DNA of 64,000 bases from the NCBI RefSeq assembly GCF_000719775.1, contig NZ_JOHR01000012.1:124001-188000 (forward strand), written 5' to 3'. Within the stretch, counting starts at the first letter, position 1, and the number at the start of each line of letters is the position of its first letter. This document shows positions 8,691-17,548 of the stretch, piece after piece. Origin of the DNA: Streptomyces sp. NRRL F-5135. Its GTDB lineage: Bacteria; Actinomycetota; Actinomycetes; Streptomycetales; Streptomycetaceae. The translations under genes and the position numbers were made by a program. The notes under the pieces were generated by a model that searched no databases, had not been told where the DNA came from, and saw only the letters and a list, made by a program, of their open reading frames with translations.

Positions 8691-11600
8691 ATGGCTGAGC
8701 AGCGAGATCAGCGAGACGGACGCGAGGCAACGCCAAAACCGGTCACGGACGCCGAGTCCCCGGGCAGGGCCGCCGGGCCCGCGAGCGCGGACGCCGAGTC
8801 CGCCGGCCGGGACGCCGCCCCCTCTCCGGACCCGCGTGCCGCACCTCCCGCCACGCGTGCCACACCTACCGCCGCCCGTGCCGCTCACCAGGACACCCCT
8901 GCCGCACCCCCCGGCACGGTCGGCAGCCCTCCGCCCGCCACCGCCCGTACGACCACCGACCTCGCGCGCGAGCTGGCCGCGGCCGTGCGCGGCGAGGTCG
9001 ACTTCACCGCCGCGGCCCGCGCCCTGACCACGATGGACGCCTCCAACTACCGGCGGGTCCCCGTCGGCGTCGTCGCCCCGCGCGACGCCGAGGACGTCGC
9101 CGCCGCCCTCCGCGTCTGCCGCGAGCGCGGCGTCCCCGTCGTGCCGCGCGGCGCCGGAACCTCCATCGCCGGGCAGGCCACCGGCCTGGGCGTCGTCCTC
9201 GACTTCACCCGCCACATGCGCGCCCTCGTCTCCGTCGACCCCGAGGCGCGCACGGCCGTCGTCCAGCCCGGCCTGATCCTGGACGACCTGCGCGCCGCCG
9301 TCCGGCCGCACGGGCTCACCTTCGGCCCCGACCCCTCCACCCACAGCCGGTGCACCCTCGGCGGAATGATCGGCAACAACTCGTGCGGCTCCCACTCGGT
9401 CGCCTGGGGCACCACCGCCGACAACGTCCACGGCCTCGCCGTCACCACCTACGGCGGCGACGCGCGCCGCCTCGGCCAGGACTGGGCCGGCGCCCCCGCC
9501 GGGGCGCGCGAGCTGATCGCGGGCAACCTGGCCCCGCTGCGCACCGCGTTCCCGCCCGGCCTGCCGCGCCGGATCTCCGGCTACGCCCTGGACGCGCTGC
9601 TCCCCGAGGCCGGCGCCGACGTCGCCCGCGCCTTCTGCGGCAGCGAGGGCACGCTCGGCGTGCTGACCGAGGCGACCGTACGGCTCGTCGACTCCCCGCC
9701 CGCCCGCGCCCTCGCCGTCCTCGGCTACCCCGACGAGAGCGCCGCCGCCGAGGCCGCCGCCGGGCTCCTGCCGTACGGCCCGCTCACCGTCGAGGGCATG
9801 GCCGAGGACCTCGTACGCGCCGGGCACGACCTGCCGCGCGGCGGCGCCTGGCTGTTCGTGGAGACCGGCGGCGCGCACCCCGACGAGGCCCGCGCCGCCG
9901 CCGGCGCGATCCTGCGCGCGGCCGACGCGCTCGACGCGCAGGTGGTGGACGACCCGGCCGGGCAGCGGGCGCTGTGGCGGGTCCGGGAGGACGCCTCCGG
10001 CACCGCGACCCGGATGCCGGACGGCTCGGAGGCCTGGCCGGGCTGGGAGGACTGCGCGGTGCCGCCCGCCCGGCTCGGCGCGTACCTGCGCGACTTCCGC
10101 GCCCTGCTGAGCGCCCACGGGCTGCGCGGCACGCCCTACGGGCACTTCGGCGACGGCTGCATCCACGTCCGTATCGACTTCGACCTGCTCCGCGAGGACG
10201 GCGTACGGCGCTTCCGGCGCTTCTCGGAGGAGATCGCGGACCTTGTCGTCGCGCACGGCGGCTCCCTCTCCGGGGAGCACGGCGACGGAATGGCGCGCGC
10301 CGAACTGCTGCCGAGGATGTACGGGGACGAACTGGTCGGCCTCTTCGGCCGGTTCAAGGACCTGTGGGACCCGCGCGGCGGCATGAACCCCGGCGTCCTC
10401 GCCCGCCCCGCCCCCCTGGACACGGACCTGCGCTTCGCCGTGCTGCCGCGCGAACGCGTCGACGTCGCCTTCGGCTACCCGCACGACGGCCCGGACGGCG
10501 GCGACTTCACGGCCGCCGTACGCCGCTGCGTGGGCGTCGCCAAGTGCCGGGTCGCCGGGCCGAGTACGGGCGAGGGCGTCATGTGCCCCTCCTTCCGCGC
10601 CACGGGCGAGGAACGGCACTCCACGCGCGGGCGCGCGCGGCTGCTGCACGAGATGCTCGCGGGCGAGGTCGTCACGGACGGCTGGCGCTCGGAGGAGGTA
10701 CGGGACGCCCTCGACCTGTGCCTGTCCTGCAAGGGCTGCCGAAGCGACTGCCCGGTGGGCGTCGACATGGCCACGTACAAGGCCGAGTTCCTGCACCACT
10801 ACTACGCGGGCCGCCGCCGTCCCGCCGCGCACCACTCGATGGGGCGCCTGCCCGAGTGGCTGCGCCTGGCCGCGCCGTTCGCCCGTCCGCTGAACGCGGC
10901 GGCCCGCCTCGGCCCGGCGGCGGCCGTGGCCAAACGGCTCGGCGGCATCGCCCCGGAACGCGACATCCCGGAGCTGGCGCCCGAGACGTTCACGCGCTGG
11001 CTGCGGCGGCGGTCGAAGGCCCAGGGCACGCGGATCCATCCGGGGAGCCGGGTGGCGGTCCTATGGCCGGACACCTTCACCGAGCACCTCTCCCCGTCCG
11101 TCGGCAAGGCGGCGGTGCGCGTACTGGAAGCCGCCGGCCTGGGCGTCCTGACCCCGCCGGGCAGGCGACGGGTCTGCTGCGGGCTGACGTACGTCTCGAC
11201 CGGCCAGCTCGACCGGGCCCGTACGGTCATGCGCCGCACCCTGCGTCAGCTCGCTCCGTTCATGGACGACGAGCCCCGCCGCGACCCGCCTGTGGTGGTC
11301 CTGGAACCGAGCTGCGCCGCCACGCTGCGCACCGACCTCCCCGAACTGCTCCCCGACGACCCCCGCGCGGCCCGCCTCGCCGCGTCCGTACGCACCTTCG
11401 CCGAGGTCCTCCAGGAGCGCGCCCCCGACTGGCGGCCCCCGCGCGTCGACCGCCCGGTGGCCGGCCAGACCCACTGCCACCAGCACGCGGTCCTCGGCGA
11501 CGCGCCGGACCGCCGCCTGCGCGAACAGGCGGGTCTGACGGGCGAACTGAGCGGCGGATGCTGCGGCCTCGCCGGCAACTTCGGCTTCGAGAAGGGCCAT

Positions 11601-11840
11601 TGGGACGTCTCCGTGGCCTGCGCGGAGGATCAGCTCCTGCCGTCCGTACGGGCGGCACGGTCAGCGACTCCGGACGCGGAACTCCTGGCGGACGGCTTCT
11701 CGTGCCGTACGCAACTGGCCCAGCTCGGCGGCCACCGGGCGCGGCACCTGGCGGAGGTGCTGGCGGAGGCGCTCGGGGAGGACGCGGAAGCGGGGGAGGA
11801 GGGGCAGGGCGACGGGCAGGGCGACGGGCAGGGCGACTAG
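8691..11840 (+). CDS. FAD-linked dehydrogenase with Fe-S and two CCG domains (YdiJ/GlcD-GlcF type)
   Basis: 1049 residues from ATG 8691. After a disordered first 85 residues comes an FAD-binding PCMH domain (PRGAGTSIAGQATG, GGMIGNNSCGSHS), then the FAD-oxidase C-terminal domain with GEHGDGM. A ferredoxin-like cluster region (CLSCKGCRSDCPVGVD) and two cysteine-rich CCG segments (VCCGLTYVS and GGCCGLAGNFG) follow. This architecture and length match YdiJ-type D-2-hydroxyacid (D-2-hydroxyglutarate) dehydrogenases, which oxidise a D-2-hydroxyacid and pass electrons to the respiratory chain. The exact substrate cannot be read from sequence. The gene stands alone. Confidence 0.9.
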   Translation: MAEQRDQRDGREATPKPVTDAESPGRAAGPASADAESAGRDAAPSPDPRAAPPATRATPTAARAAHQDTPAAPPGTVGSPPPATARTTTDLARELAAAVRGEVDFTAAARALTTMDASNYRRVPVGVVAPRDAEDVAAALRVCRERGVPVVPRGAGTSIAGQATGLGVVLDFTRHMRALVSVDPEARTAVVQPGLILDDLRAAVRPHGLTFGPDPSTHSRCTLGGMIGNNSCGSHSVAWGTTADNVHGLAVTTYGGDARRLGQDWAGAPAGARELIAGNLAPLRTAFPPGLPRRISGYALDALLPEAGADVARAFCGSEGTLGVLTEATVRLVDSPPARALAVLGYPDESAAAEAAAGLLPYGPLTVEGMAEDLVRAGHDLPRGGAWLFVETGGAHPDEARAAAGAILRAADALDAQVVDDPAGQRALWRVREDASGTATRMPDGSEAWPGWEDCAVPPARLGAYLRDFRALLSAHGLRGTPYGHFGDGCIHVRIDFDLLREDGVRRFRRFSEEIADLVVAHGGSLSGEHGDGMARAELLPRMYGDELVGLFGRFKDLWDPRGGMNPGVLARPAPLDTDLRFAVLPRERVDVAFGYPHDGPDGGDFTAAVRRCVGVAKCRVAGPSTGEGVMCPSFRATGEERHSTRGRARLLHEMLAGEVVTDGWRSEEVRDALDLCLSCKGCRSDCPVGVDMATYKAEFLHHYYAGRRRPAAHHSMGRLPEWLRLAAPFARPLNAAARLGPAAAVAKRLGGIAPERDIPELAPETFTRWLRRRSKAQGTRIHPGSRVAVLWPDTFTEHLSPSVGKAAVRVLEAAGLGVLTPPGRRRVCCGLTYVSTGQLDRARTVMRRTLRQLAPFMDDEPRRDPPVVVLEPSCAATLRTDLPELLPDDPRAARLAASVRTFAEVLQERAPDWRPPRVDRPVAGQTHCHQHAVLGDAPDRRLREQAGLTGELSGGCCGLAGNFGFEKGHWDVSVACAEDQLLPSVRAARSATPDAELLADGFSCRTQLAQLGGHRARHLAEVLAEALGEDAEAGEEGQGDGQGDGQGD

Positions 11841-12814
11841 GGCGCGTTTCGAAAGTCCCGCCTGGCTCGCGACGCCTGGCACGAACGCTCGCCGCGTTGT
11901 CGGAGTCGTCCAAGTACGTCCGGTCCATCGACGACGCCGATCCTCCGCCTTGCGATCGCACGCACCAGACGCCGCGAGCCCCGCCCTGCGCTGATGACGA
12001 GGGAAGGCATCGGCTGGAAGCCCGGTAGCGTGACCGCGCGCGTACCGCTTCCGCCCAGTCCGCTGGTCTCGAGGAATATGAGATTCTGCGCGTCTACGCG
12101 CTGGCCGAGTATGCGACGGTTGTCGACCCCGGGCGGAGCGAACACGAACTGGAAAAGCGTCTGCCTCCTGATCATCCAGCACTTCGACCACCGGTCGCCG
12201 GAGAAGAGGTCAGGAGGGCCCACGGAGCCCAGGAGTCCGCCGAAGAGTTCCACGTGGGGGTCGGACCGCCAGCGCCCCGTGGTGGTCGGGGGAATCCTGT
12301 TGCTCTGGAGCTCGTACCGGAATCGCGCCCCGAAGTTGCGGAAACTCAGTGAGCCGCTGTTGTACGTCGCCCTGCCCGTGAAATGCAGGCCGTCGGCCAA
12401 GAATTTCCCGTTGAAGGGAGTAGTCTCGGACGCTTCGGCCCTCGCGAACCAGAAGCTCGGATCAGCGGCCCTGGGAGCGGGCGGTTCCAGGTCGAGCGGG
12501 CTCAGGTGCCGGTCGAGGCCGACGTGCGTCTCAGCCACTTCTTCCAGCTTCCGCAATTGACGCGCCCTGTGCTCTGCTTCCCTTGCCCGGTAATCGTCCA
12601 GGTCGATTCCGAGGGAGCGGGCGACGGACCGCTGCGTCTCCGCGATATGCGCTCGTGCTTCTTCGTCGGGTCGCGCGTACTTCGCCAGATCCCGCTGCTG
12701 GTGCATCTCCTCCAGCTCTTCCTGCTGGGAGAGATCCAGTTCTTTGATTACCTCTTCAGGCATCGAATGCTTCGGGTTGACATAGGTGGCGTTGACATAG
12801 GTGGCGCCATTCAT
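11837..12814 (-). CDS. Unrecognised protein of atypical composition; C-terminus probably altered by a repeat
   Basis: Up to 325 residues. ATG 12814 is preferred because GGAGG lies five bases upstream. Residues 4-13 are a duplicated pentapeptide (ATYVN twice) encoded by two 15-base direct repeats. A charged helical or coiled-coil region (about 20-95) is followed by a beta-rich part containing FNGKFLADGLHFTGRATY and FGARFRYELQSNRIPP. The base composition is clearly less G+C-rich than that of neighbouring genes. The last 50 or so residues (very Arg-rich) read through the suspected dispersed repeat at 11841-11995, so the native end was probably near MPSLVIS. No family is recognised; horizontal acquisition is possible. 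Confidence 0.6.
   Translation of the reverse strand: MNGATYVNATYVNPKHSMPEEVIKELDLSQQEELEEMHQQRDLAKYARPDEEARAHIAETQRSVARSLGIDLDDYRAREAEHRARQLRKLEEVAETHVGLDRHLSPLDLEPPAPRAADPSFWFARAEASETTPFNGKFLADGLHFTGRATYNSGSLSFRNFGARFRYELQSNRIPPTTTGRWRSDPHVELFGGLLGSVGPPDLFSGDRWSKCWMIRRQTLFQFVFAPPGVDNRRILGQRVDAQNLIFLETSGLGGSGTRAVTLPGFQPMPSLVISAGRGSRRLVRAIARRRIGVVDGPDVLGRLRQRGERSCQASRARRDFRNAP
11841..11995. repeat. Suspected streptomycete dispersed intergenic repeat
   Basis: The block starts directly after the dehydrogenase stop with GGGCGCGTTTCGAAAGTCCC and ends near GCCCTGCGCTGATGACGA. Its wording looks familiar to me as a sequence recurring downstream of genes in several Streptomyces genomes, but this is recall, not a search. 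It contains the palindrome TTTCGAAA, encodes nothing convincing, and supplies the odd C-terminus of the overlapping minus-strand gene. Confidence 0.35.
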
Positions 12815-13012
12815 GGCGACCTCCATCGGAAGGACTTATGCGATCTCCCCCCCCGTTGACCCCCGTGAAATCCCCCGAGCCGCCCAGGGCAACCGCTGTG
12901 CGGGCCCCGCCCTTTGCGTGCGGATTTCGCCACGCGAGGTGGCTTCATCACCAGCCTACGCGGTTCCCCGGAACCTGCATCCCTGAAGCCCGTTGACGTA
13001 AGTAAGAGAGGT

Positions 13013-13606
13013 TCACCCCTCGATCGAGGAGGCACGAGAGGCCGACGGGTCCGTGGCGATGGCTGCGGTGACGGTGGCGCGGATCAGGCGGAGCTGGCCG
13101 ATCTCGGCGACGTTCTTCATCAGCTCGGCGTTCGCCCAGGCGAGCATGTCCGCCACGGTGAACTCCGGATCGTCCGGTACGGGGTACGAGGCCGGCGCGT
13201 CCAGGCCGGTGTCGGTGAGCCCGTCGAGCGCGTCCAGCCAGTCCTCCCGCAGCCCGCGCAGCCACGCGACGGCCGACTCGCCGTCGCCCGGCCAGGTGAC
13301 GTCGGTCCGCTCCCGGGGCGTACGCCCCCGCACATGGTCCGTCGCCACGCCCCACCACCAGCCGATGTGCCAGCTCAGCCAGCCGATCGTGGGAACGGGG
13401 ACCGGGTCGGGCTCGGTCTCCGACCAGTCCGGCACCCAGGTCCCGTCGGGGGCGGGCCGTACGGTCCAGGACGGGGTGGCCGGCTCCCACAGGAAGTCGG
13501 CGGGCTCCAGCCGTCGCAGGTGGTAGTCGAAGAGCGACCAGGTCAGATCGAACTGTTTACGGAGCAGGGCGCGTCGAGAGGCGTTCACCGGCCGACCGTG
13601 GCACAT
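13013..13606 (-). CDS. DinB superfamily protein
   Basis: About 197 residues from ATG 13606 (GTG 13588 is an alternative; neither has a good SD). It is a four-helix DinB/YfiT-like fold, with helix 1 KQFDLTWSLFDYHL, the W-containing segment PATPSWTVRP, and the metal-site region IGWLSWHIGWWWGVATDH with two histidines in the second long helix. A third histidine is not obvious. In actinobacteria such proteins are often thiol-dependent (mycothiol or bacillithiol) transferases, but function here is unknown. Confidence 0.78.
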   Translation of the reverse strand: MCHGRPVNASRRALLRKQFDLTWSLFDYHLRRLEPADFLWEPATPSWTVRPAPDGTWVPDWSETEPDPVPVPTIGWLSWHIGWWWGVATDHVRGRTPRERTDVTWPGDGESAVAWLRGLREDWLDALDGLTDTGLDAPASYPVPDDPEFTVADMLAWANAELMKNVAEIGQLRLIRATVTAAIATDPSASRASSIEG

Positions 13607-13940
13607 GGGCGGGCGGCCTGACGAACCGTTTTCCGTACGAACCGTTTTCAGCGGCCCGGCACCACGGAACACGGGGTGGGGACAGGGCGGGGCCCCGCCA
13701 GGAGACCCCCTGGTTGGCCCACGGGGACCGTGTTACGTCGTTCGGCCGACAGCGGTCGCTGGTGATCGACAGCCGCGATGTCATGACAGTGCGCCCCCGC
13801 TCAGAGCGCTGATGTGCGGCGGGTTCCGCAGGGAATCGAACCTTCACCGGCCCCGGATCGCGACACGCAGCGGCCCCGCCGCAGGCGAGACAGGAGGAGA
13901 CAATATGCTGCGAAAAAGATGGAATTGAACGGAGTGGGCG
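13607..13940. other. Intergenic region with a direct repeat
   Basis: No convincing gene. CGAACCGTTTTC occurs at 13622-13633 and again at 13638-13649, 16 bases apart, just upstream of the DinB-like gene, where a dimeric regulator could bind. The right half carries the leader of the TasA-like gene (CGGAG upstream of ATG 13941). Confidence 0.5.
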
Positions 13941-14543
13941 ATGGCGCGTCCCTGGCTGAACGTGCTGGTACGGGTGGCGCCCGTTCCGCTCGGATTGCTG
14001 CTCAGCGGTGCTCTGGTCTGGGGTGCCACCAACGCCGACTGGAGTGGGACCAGCAGCAACAGCGGCAACACGTGGGTCGCCGGCTCGCTGGGACTGGCCA
14101 ACGACAGCAAGGTGCCCATGTTCCACATCGACAACATGCGACCCGGCGACGCGGGCTCCAACTGCACCACGGTCACGTCGAACGCCAGCTTCCCCACCGC
14201 GCTCAAGCTGTACAGCAACTCACCGAACTGGCCCAGCAACTTCCAGTCGTTCATCAACCTCACAATCGAGGTGGGCAGCGGCGGCACCTTCGGGAACTGT
14301 AAGGGCTTCACTCCGCACAAGACCGCGTTCCACGGCACCCTGGACCAGTTCATCGCCCTGCACACCGACTTCCGCACCGGCGTGGGCCCCTGGATCCTGC
14401 CCGGCAAGCCGCCCAACTCGCTGAGTTTCCGCTTCTCGTGGAGGTTCAGCCCGAGCGCACCCAACAGCTCGCAAGGAGCGGCCACCAACGAGGCGTCCTT
14501 CACCTGGGAAGCGCGGGAACACACGAGTGACTCCCTCAAGTGA
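13941..14543 (+). CDS. Secreted TasA/camelysin-like protein with SipW-type signal
   Basis: 200 residues. One hydrophobic segment (about 8-30) ends in ALVWGATNADWSG, followed by SNSGNTWVAGSLGLANDS and then DNMRPGD. This order (signal, short strand, F/W-x-AG-S/T-L-x-L, then the M/L-x-PGD motif) is characteristic of the TasA/CalY family, whose signals are processed by SipW. The rest is a beta-sandwich with a CTTVTSNAS segment and one Cys pair. The next gene, overlapping by 17 bases, encodes an S26 peptidase of the SipW/eukaryotic class, which supports the assignment. Firmicute relatives form biofilm fibres or metalloproteases; the role here is unknown. Confidence 0.75.
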   Translation: MARPWLNVLVRVAPVPLGLLLSGALVWGATNADWSGTSSNSGNTWVAGSLGLANDSKVPMFHIDNMRPGDAGSNCTTVTSNASFPTALKLYSNSPNWPSNFQSFINLTIEVGSGGTFGNCKGFTPHKTAFHGTLDQFIALHTDFRTGVGPWILPGKPPNSLSFRFSWRFSPSAPNSSQGAATNEASFTWEAREHTSDSLK

Positions 14544-15105
14544 CCTGGCCGCCGGCGCGCTCCGGCAGCCCATGGCCGAGGGTGTCCCGCATCCGGTCCG
14601 CGTGGTCACCTCGGTCATCTCGCGTACCGTGCTCGGCACGATGGCCGGGCTGCTGGTGTGGACGCACGTGCCCGTGGTGGCGCTGGGCTGGACCGCGGGC
14701 GTGGTGCAGTCCGGCTCCATGCGTCCCGCCCTCACGCCGGGCGACGTCGTCCTCTACCAGCCACCATCGCGCGACCGCCCACCGGCCGTGGGTCACATCG
14801 TGCTGGTCCGGGACCCCACCCGGCCCGGCCGTCTGCTCACCCACCGGGTCCACCAGGTACGTCCGGACAACGCCCTGATCACCAAGGGTGACGCCAACCC
14901 CGCACCGGACTCGACCCCCGTTCGGCCCACGGCACTCCAAGGCGTAGCACGGTTCCGCGTGCCCTGGATCGGGCTGCCGGTCCAGCTCTGGCGCGCCGAG
15001 CGGACCGTGCCCGCGGTGACCGTGCTGCTCGGACTCGCGATGCTGCTCGCGCTTGCCGCTCTGCCACTGCACAGCCGCGGCAGACCGGCCCCGGTGGCTT
15101 CCTGA
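14527..15105 (+). CDS. S26 signal peptidase, Ser/His (SipW-like) type
   Basis: 192 residues from GTG 14527. Two membrane segments (about 33-60 and 150-172) flank the catalytic domain. The nucleophile is Ser64 in QSGSMRPALTPGD. The general base is His106 in LLTHRVHQV, replacing the lysine of ordinary bacterial type I peptidases, and TKGDANPAPD (119-128) is the typical S26B GD box. Ser/His enzymes are the archaeal, ER and SipW class. The overlap with the preceding TasA-like gene suggests a dedicated processing pair. The window contains no ordinary lepB-type gene. Confidence 0.88.
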   Translation: MTPSSDLAAGALRQPMAEGVPHPVRVVTSVISRTVLGTMAGLLVWTHVPVVALGWTAGVVQSGSMRPALTPGDVVLYQPPSRDRPPAVGHIVLVRDPTRPGRLLTHRVHQVRPDNALITKGDANPAPDSTPVRPTALQGVARFRVPWIGLPVQLWRAERTVPAVTVLLGLAMLLALAALPLHSRGRPAPVAS

Positions 15106-15115
15106 ACGACGCGTG

Positions 15116-15148
15116 TGCCGCATGCCACCCTCGACGGGGCATGCGGCA
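15116..15148. terminator. Terminator hairpin between convergent genes
   Basis: TGCCGCATGCC (15116-15126) pairs perfectly with GGCATGCGGCA (15138-15148). It sits 10 bases past the signal peptidase stop and before the end of the convergent aminopeptidase gene. Confidence 0.7.
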
Positions 15149-15167
15149 ACGGGACGAGCGACCGGGC

Positions 15168-16850
15168 TCAGAAACGGTCCGGGGCACGCTCCGGGAGCGG
15201 GGACCCGGGGATCATGTCCCGCTTCTGGTCCTTCCGCGCCTCCGCGTTCGAGTCGGCCGTCGCCTCGCAGGTCACGTCCTTCGCCGGGAGCTTGCCGGTG
15301 AGCAGGTAGTCGTTGACCGCGCCGTCCGCGCAGGCGTTGCCGCTCGGGTAGACACCGTGGCCCTCGCCGCCGAGGACGGTGACCATCTTCGAGCCCTTCA
15401 GGTCGGCGTGCAGGGCCTGACCACTGGGAAGCGGGGTCTGCGAGTCCCACTCGTTCTGGACGACCAGGGAGCCGACCTTGTTGTTCACCTCGGTGGCCGG
15501 TTCCACGGACTTGTCCCAGAACGCGCAGGGCTTGATGCTGGACGCGAAGTCACCGAAGAGCGGGTAGCGGCCCTTGTCCTCGATGGCGTTCCGCCGGTAG
15601 GTCTCCGGATCGCGGGACCACGCGGCCGAGTTGTCCCCGCACACCACGGCCCAGAAGCTCGCCGTCATGTTGTCGGACGGGATCTCGGCGGCACCGGCGG
15701 CGGCGCCCGCCGTCCCGGTCCCCTCGGATCCGGCGAACGCCGCGAGCTTCTTCGCGGAGACGGGCTCCCCGGCCGCGGCCTTCCTCAGCTCCACGAACGC
15801 CTCGGTGGCGTACTCCGGGGTGAAGACCGCCCCGCGCATGCCGCTCCGGATGTCGTCACCGGTGGTCGGCTGCCCCTCGAACTCGATGGGCTTCTCGTCG
15901 GCCTGCGCGACCAGGTCCCAGAACGTCCGGTCGACCTCCTTCGGGGTGTCACCGAGGCCGTACTTCTCCGAACGCTCGGCGGCCCACTCGGTCCACCGGT
16001 CGAACGCGGGCTCGGCGCCCTCCGCCCACCACTGGATCATCCCGCGCCAGGCGCGCGCCGGATCGACCGCGCTGTCCAGCACGAACCGGTCGGCCCGGCC
16101 CGGGAAGAGCTGGGTGTAGACGGCGCCCAGGTAGGTGCCGTACGAGTAACCCACGTACGAGATCTTCTTCTCACGGAGGACCGCCCGGATCAGGTCCATG
16201 TCGCGCGCGGTGTTGCGCGTGGTGATGTGCGGGAGCGTGTCGCCCGCCTTCTCCTTGCACTTGTTCGCGACCTCGCGTGCCCAGGCGACGTCCTTGTCGT
16301 ACGTCTCCTCCTTGTACGGGCGCAGATAGTTCTCCTCCTCCGGCTCCATGCCGCAGGAGACCGGGGTGCTCCGTCCCACACCGCGCGGGTCGAAGCCGAT
16401 GAGGTCGTACTTCTGCCGCGCGGACTCGGGGAGACTGTCCCGCATCCCCAGCGGCATGTAGAGCCCCGGGCCCCCCGGACCGCCGGGGTTGGAGAACAGG
16501 ACGCCCCGTCGCTTGTCGGGCGCGGTGCTCTTGAGCCGGGATATGGCCAGGTCGATCCGCTTGCCGCCGGGAACCCGGTAGTCCAGCGGAACCTTGATCG
16601 TGGCGCACTCGAACCCCGCCGGAATGTCGGCGTCGGTTGCGCACCGCTTCCACTGCGGCTTCTGCTTCGCATACCGGTCCAGCGCGCCCTTGGCGGCCGC
16701 CGCCGCTCCGGCCGTCGGTGCGGGGGACGTCGGTGTGGAGGCCGACGGGGTGGCGGCCGGAGCGGCGGTGGCCGTCGAGGTGGCGAGCACGGGAGCCAGC
16801 GTTGCCGTGACACTCACGGCCAACAGGGGCGCGAGACGTCGTCTGCGCAC
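15168..16850 (-). CDS. Secreted tripeptidyl aminopeptidase-like alpha/beta hydrolase
   Basis: 560 residues from GTG 16850, preceded by AAGGA nine bases upstream. The signal peptide (RRRR, then a hydrophobic core, Ala-rich to about residue 32) shows export. The Tap-family catalytic domain has oxyanion segment NPGGPGGPG (121-129), DPRGVGRS, nucleophile Ser236 in GYSYG, and C-terminal His in GGEGHGVY. The C-terminal TAP domain with CAFW and paired cysteines is present. The enzyme should remove tripeptides from the N-termini of extracellular proteins or propeptides, as known for Streptomyces Tap. The longer open frame to 16946 lacks a signal-compatible start. Confidence 0.92.
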   Translation of the reverse strand: MRRRRLAPLLAVSVTATLAPVLATSTATAAPAATPSASTPTSPAPTAGAAAAAKGALDRYAKQKPQWKRCATDADIPAGFECATIKVPLDYRVPGGKRIDLAISRLKSTAPDKRRGVLFSNPGGPGGPGLYMPLGMRDSLPESARQKYDLIGFDPRGVGRSTPVSCGMEPEEENYLRPYKEETYDKDVAWAREVANKCKEKAGDTLPHITTRNTARDMDLIRAVLREKKISYVGYSYGTYLGAVYTQLFPGRADRFVLDSAVDPARAWRGMIQWWAEGAEPAFDRWTEWAAERSEKYGLGDTPKEVDRTFWDLVAQADEKPIEFEGQPTTGDDIRSGMRGAVFTPEYATEAFVELRKAAAGEPVSAKKLAAFAGSEGTGTAGAAAGAAEIPSDNMTASFWAVVCGDNSAAWSRDPETYRRNAIEDKGRYPLFGDFASSIKPCAFWDKSVEPATEVNNKVGSLVVQNEWDSQTPLPSGQALHADLKGSKMVTVLGGEGHGVYPSGNACADGAVNDYLLTGKLPAKDVTCEATADSNAEARKDQKRDMIPGSPLPERAPDRF

Positions 16851-17152
16851 GATATCGATCCTTCCGGTCGCATGTTCGGACAGGAAAGATCTTTCAGGAA
16901 CCGGCCACGCGCGCGGATCCCTCGCCGGGCTGCACCTCCCCTCCACCTTGGGAGTGACACAACCGCCCTCGGTGATACCCGAGTTGTAGGGGACGGCCGG
17001 ACCTCGGAGACGGGTTGTGCGGGGTTCTCGGCGCGTATCCGCCTCAGCGGCGGGCCGGGCGCGAGACGGTCACCAGTACGGGCTCGGTCCCGCCCGAGGC
17101 GCGCAACGCGTCGACGAACACCTCGGTCACGGGTCGTCGGAGCGTGCTGACG
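16851..17152. other. Intergenic region upstream of the aminopeptidase gene
   Basis: It contains a hairpin at 16959-16988 (CTCGG/CCGAG extended by ACAAC/GTTGT). On the minus strand a stretch ending at stop 17044 reads VTEVFVDALRASGGTEPVLV with plausible codon use, but no good start is seen. It could be the frame-shifted tail of the small gene just upstream (17153-17359). Confidence 0.4.
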
Positions 17153-17359
17153 TCATGCGGACGTGCCGGAGGGGACGCGCCCCGCTTCACTTTCCGCGTG
17201 CTCCGGGGCCGCCTCGTCCGGGAGGTGGGCGCTGAGCGGGAGCAGGAGGGTGCCGTTGGAGCCGTACGCGGCCATCAGTGTGGCCAGCCGCTGCCGGGCG
17301 GTGCTGCGTGTGCCGCGTGTGTCGTCTGCGTCCGGGCTTGAGTCCGTCTCGTTCGCCAT
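17153..17359 (-). CDS. Small hypothetical protein, possibly frameshifted
   Basis: 68 residues from ATG 17359, with GAAGGG about 11 bases upstream. It has an acidic N-terminus (ETDSSPDADD), then a helix TARQRLATLMAAYG and GTLLLPLSAHLPDEAAPEH. No family is recognised. An alternative frame reaching stop 17044 also looks coding at its end, so an ancestral longer protein broken by a frameshift is possible. Confidence 0.4.
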   Translation of the reverse strand: MANETDSSPDADDTRGTRSTARQRLATLMAAYGSNGTLLLPLSAHLPDEAAPEHAESEAGRVPSGTSA

Positions 17360-17548
17360 GGCCCTGGTGCCCTTCGTGTCAGACGTGACAGGGACAGGGT
17401 TGTCCCCTGCCTGCGGCCGGCGTCGGAACGGCGACAGGGGACATCCTGTGGGACCCCTCCCCGTACAAGACAGTGGGACGGGGAGAGTTGTGGCCGCTCA
17501 GAGCGTGGATACGTCGGGGAATCCAGCCCTGAATGGCGACGTACCGCG

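Noticed and set aside
8580..11039. Minus-strand open frame of over 800 codons opposite the FAD/Fe-S dehydrogenase
   Set aside because: Arg/Gly/Val-rich composition typical of the antisense of a G+C-rich gene; the plus strand shows clear family motifs throughout.
13836..13850. tRNA T-arm-like GGTTCGATTCCC (minus strand)
   Set aside because: The flanking bases do not form a T stem and no D or anticodon arms can be found upstream.
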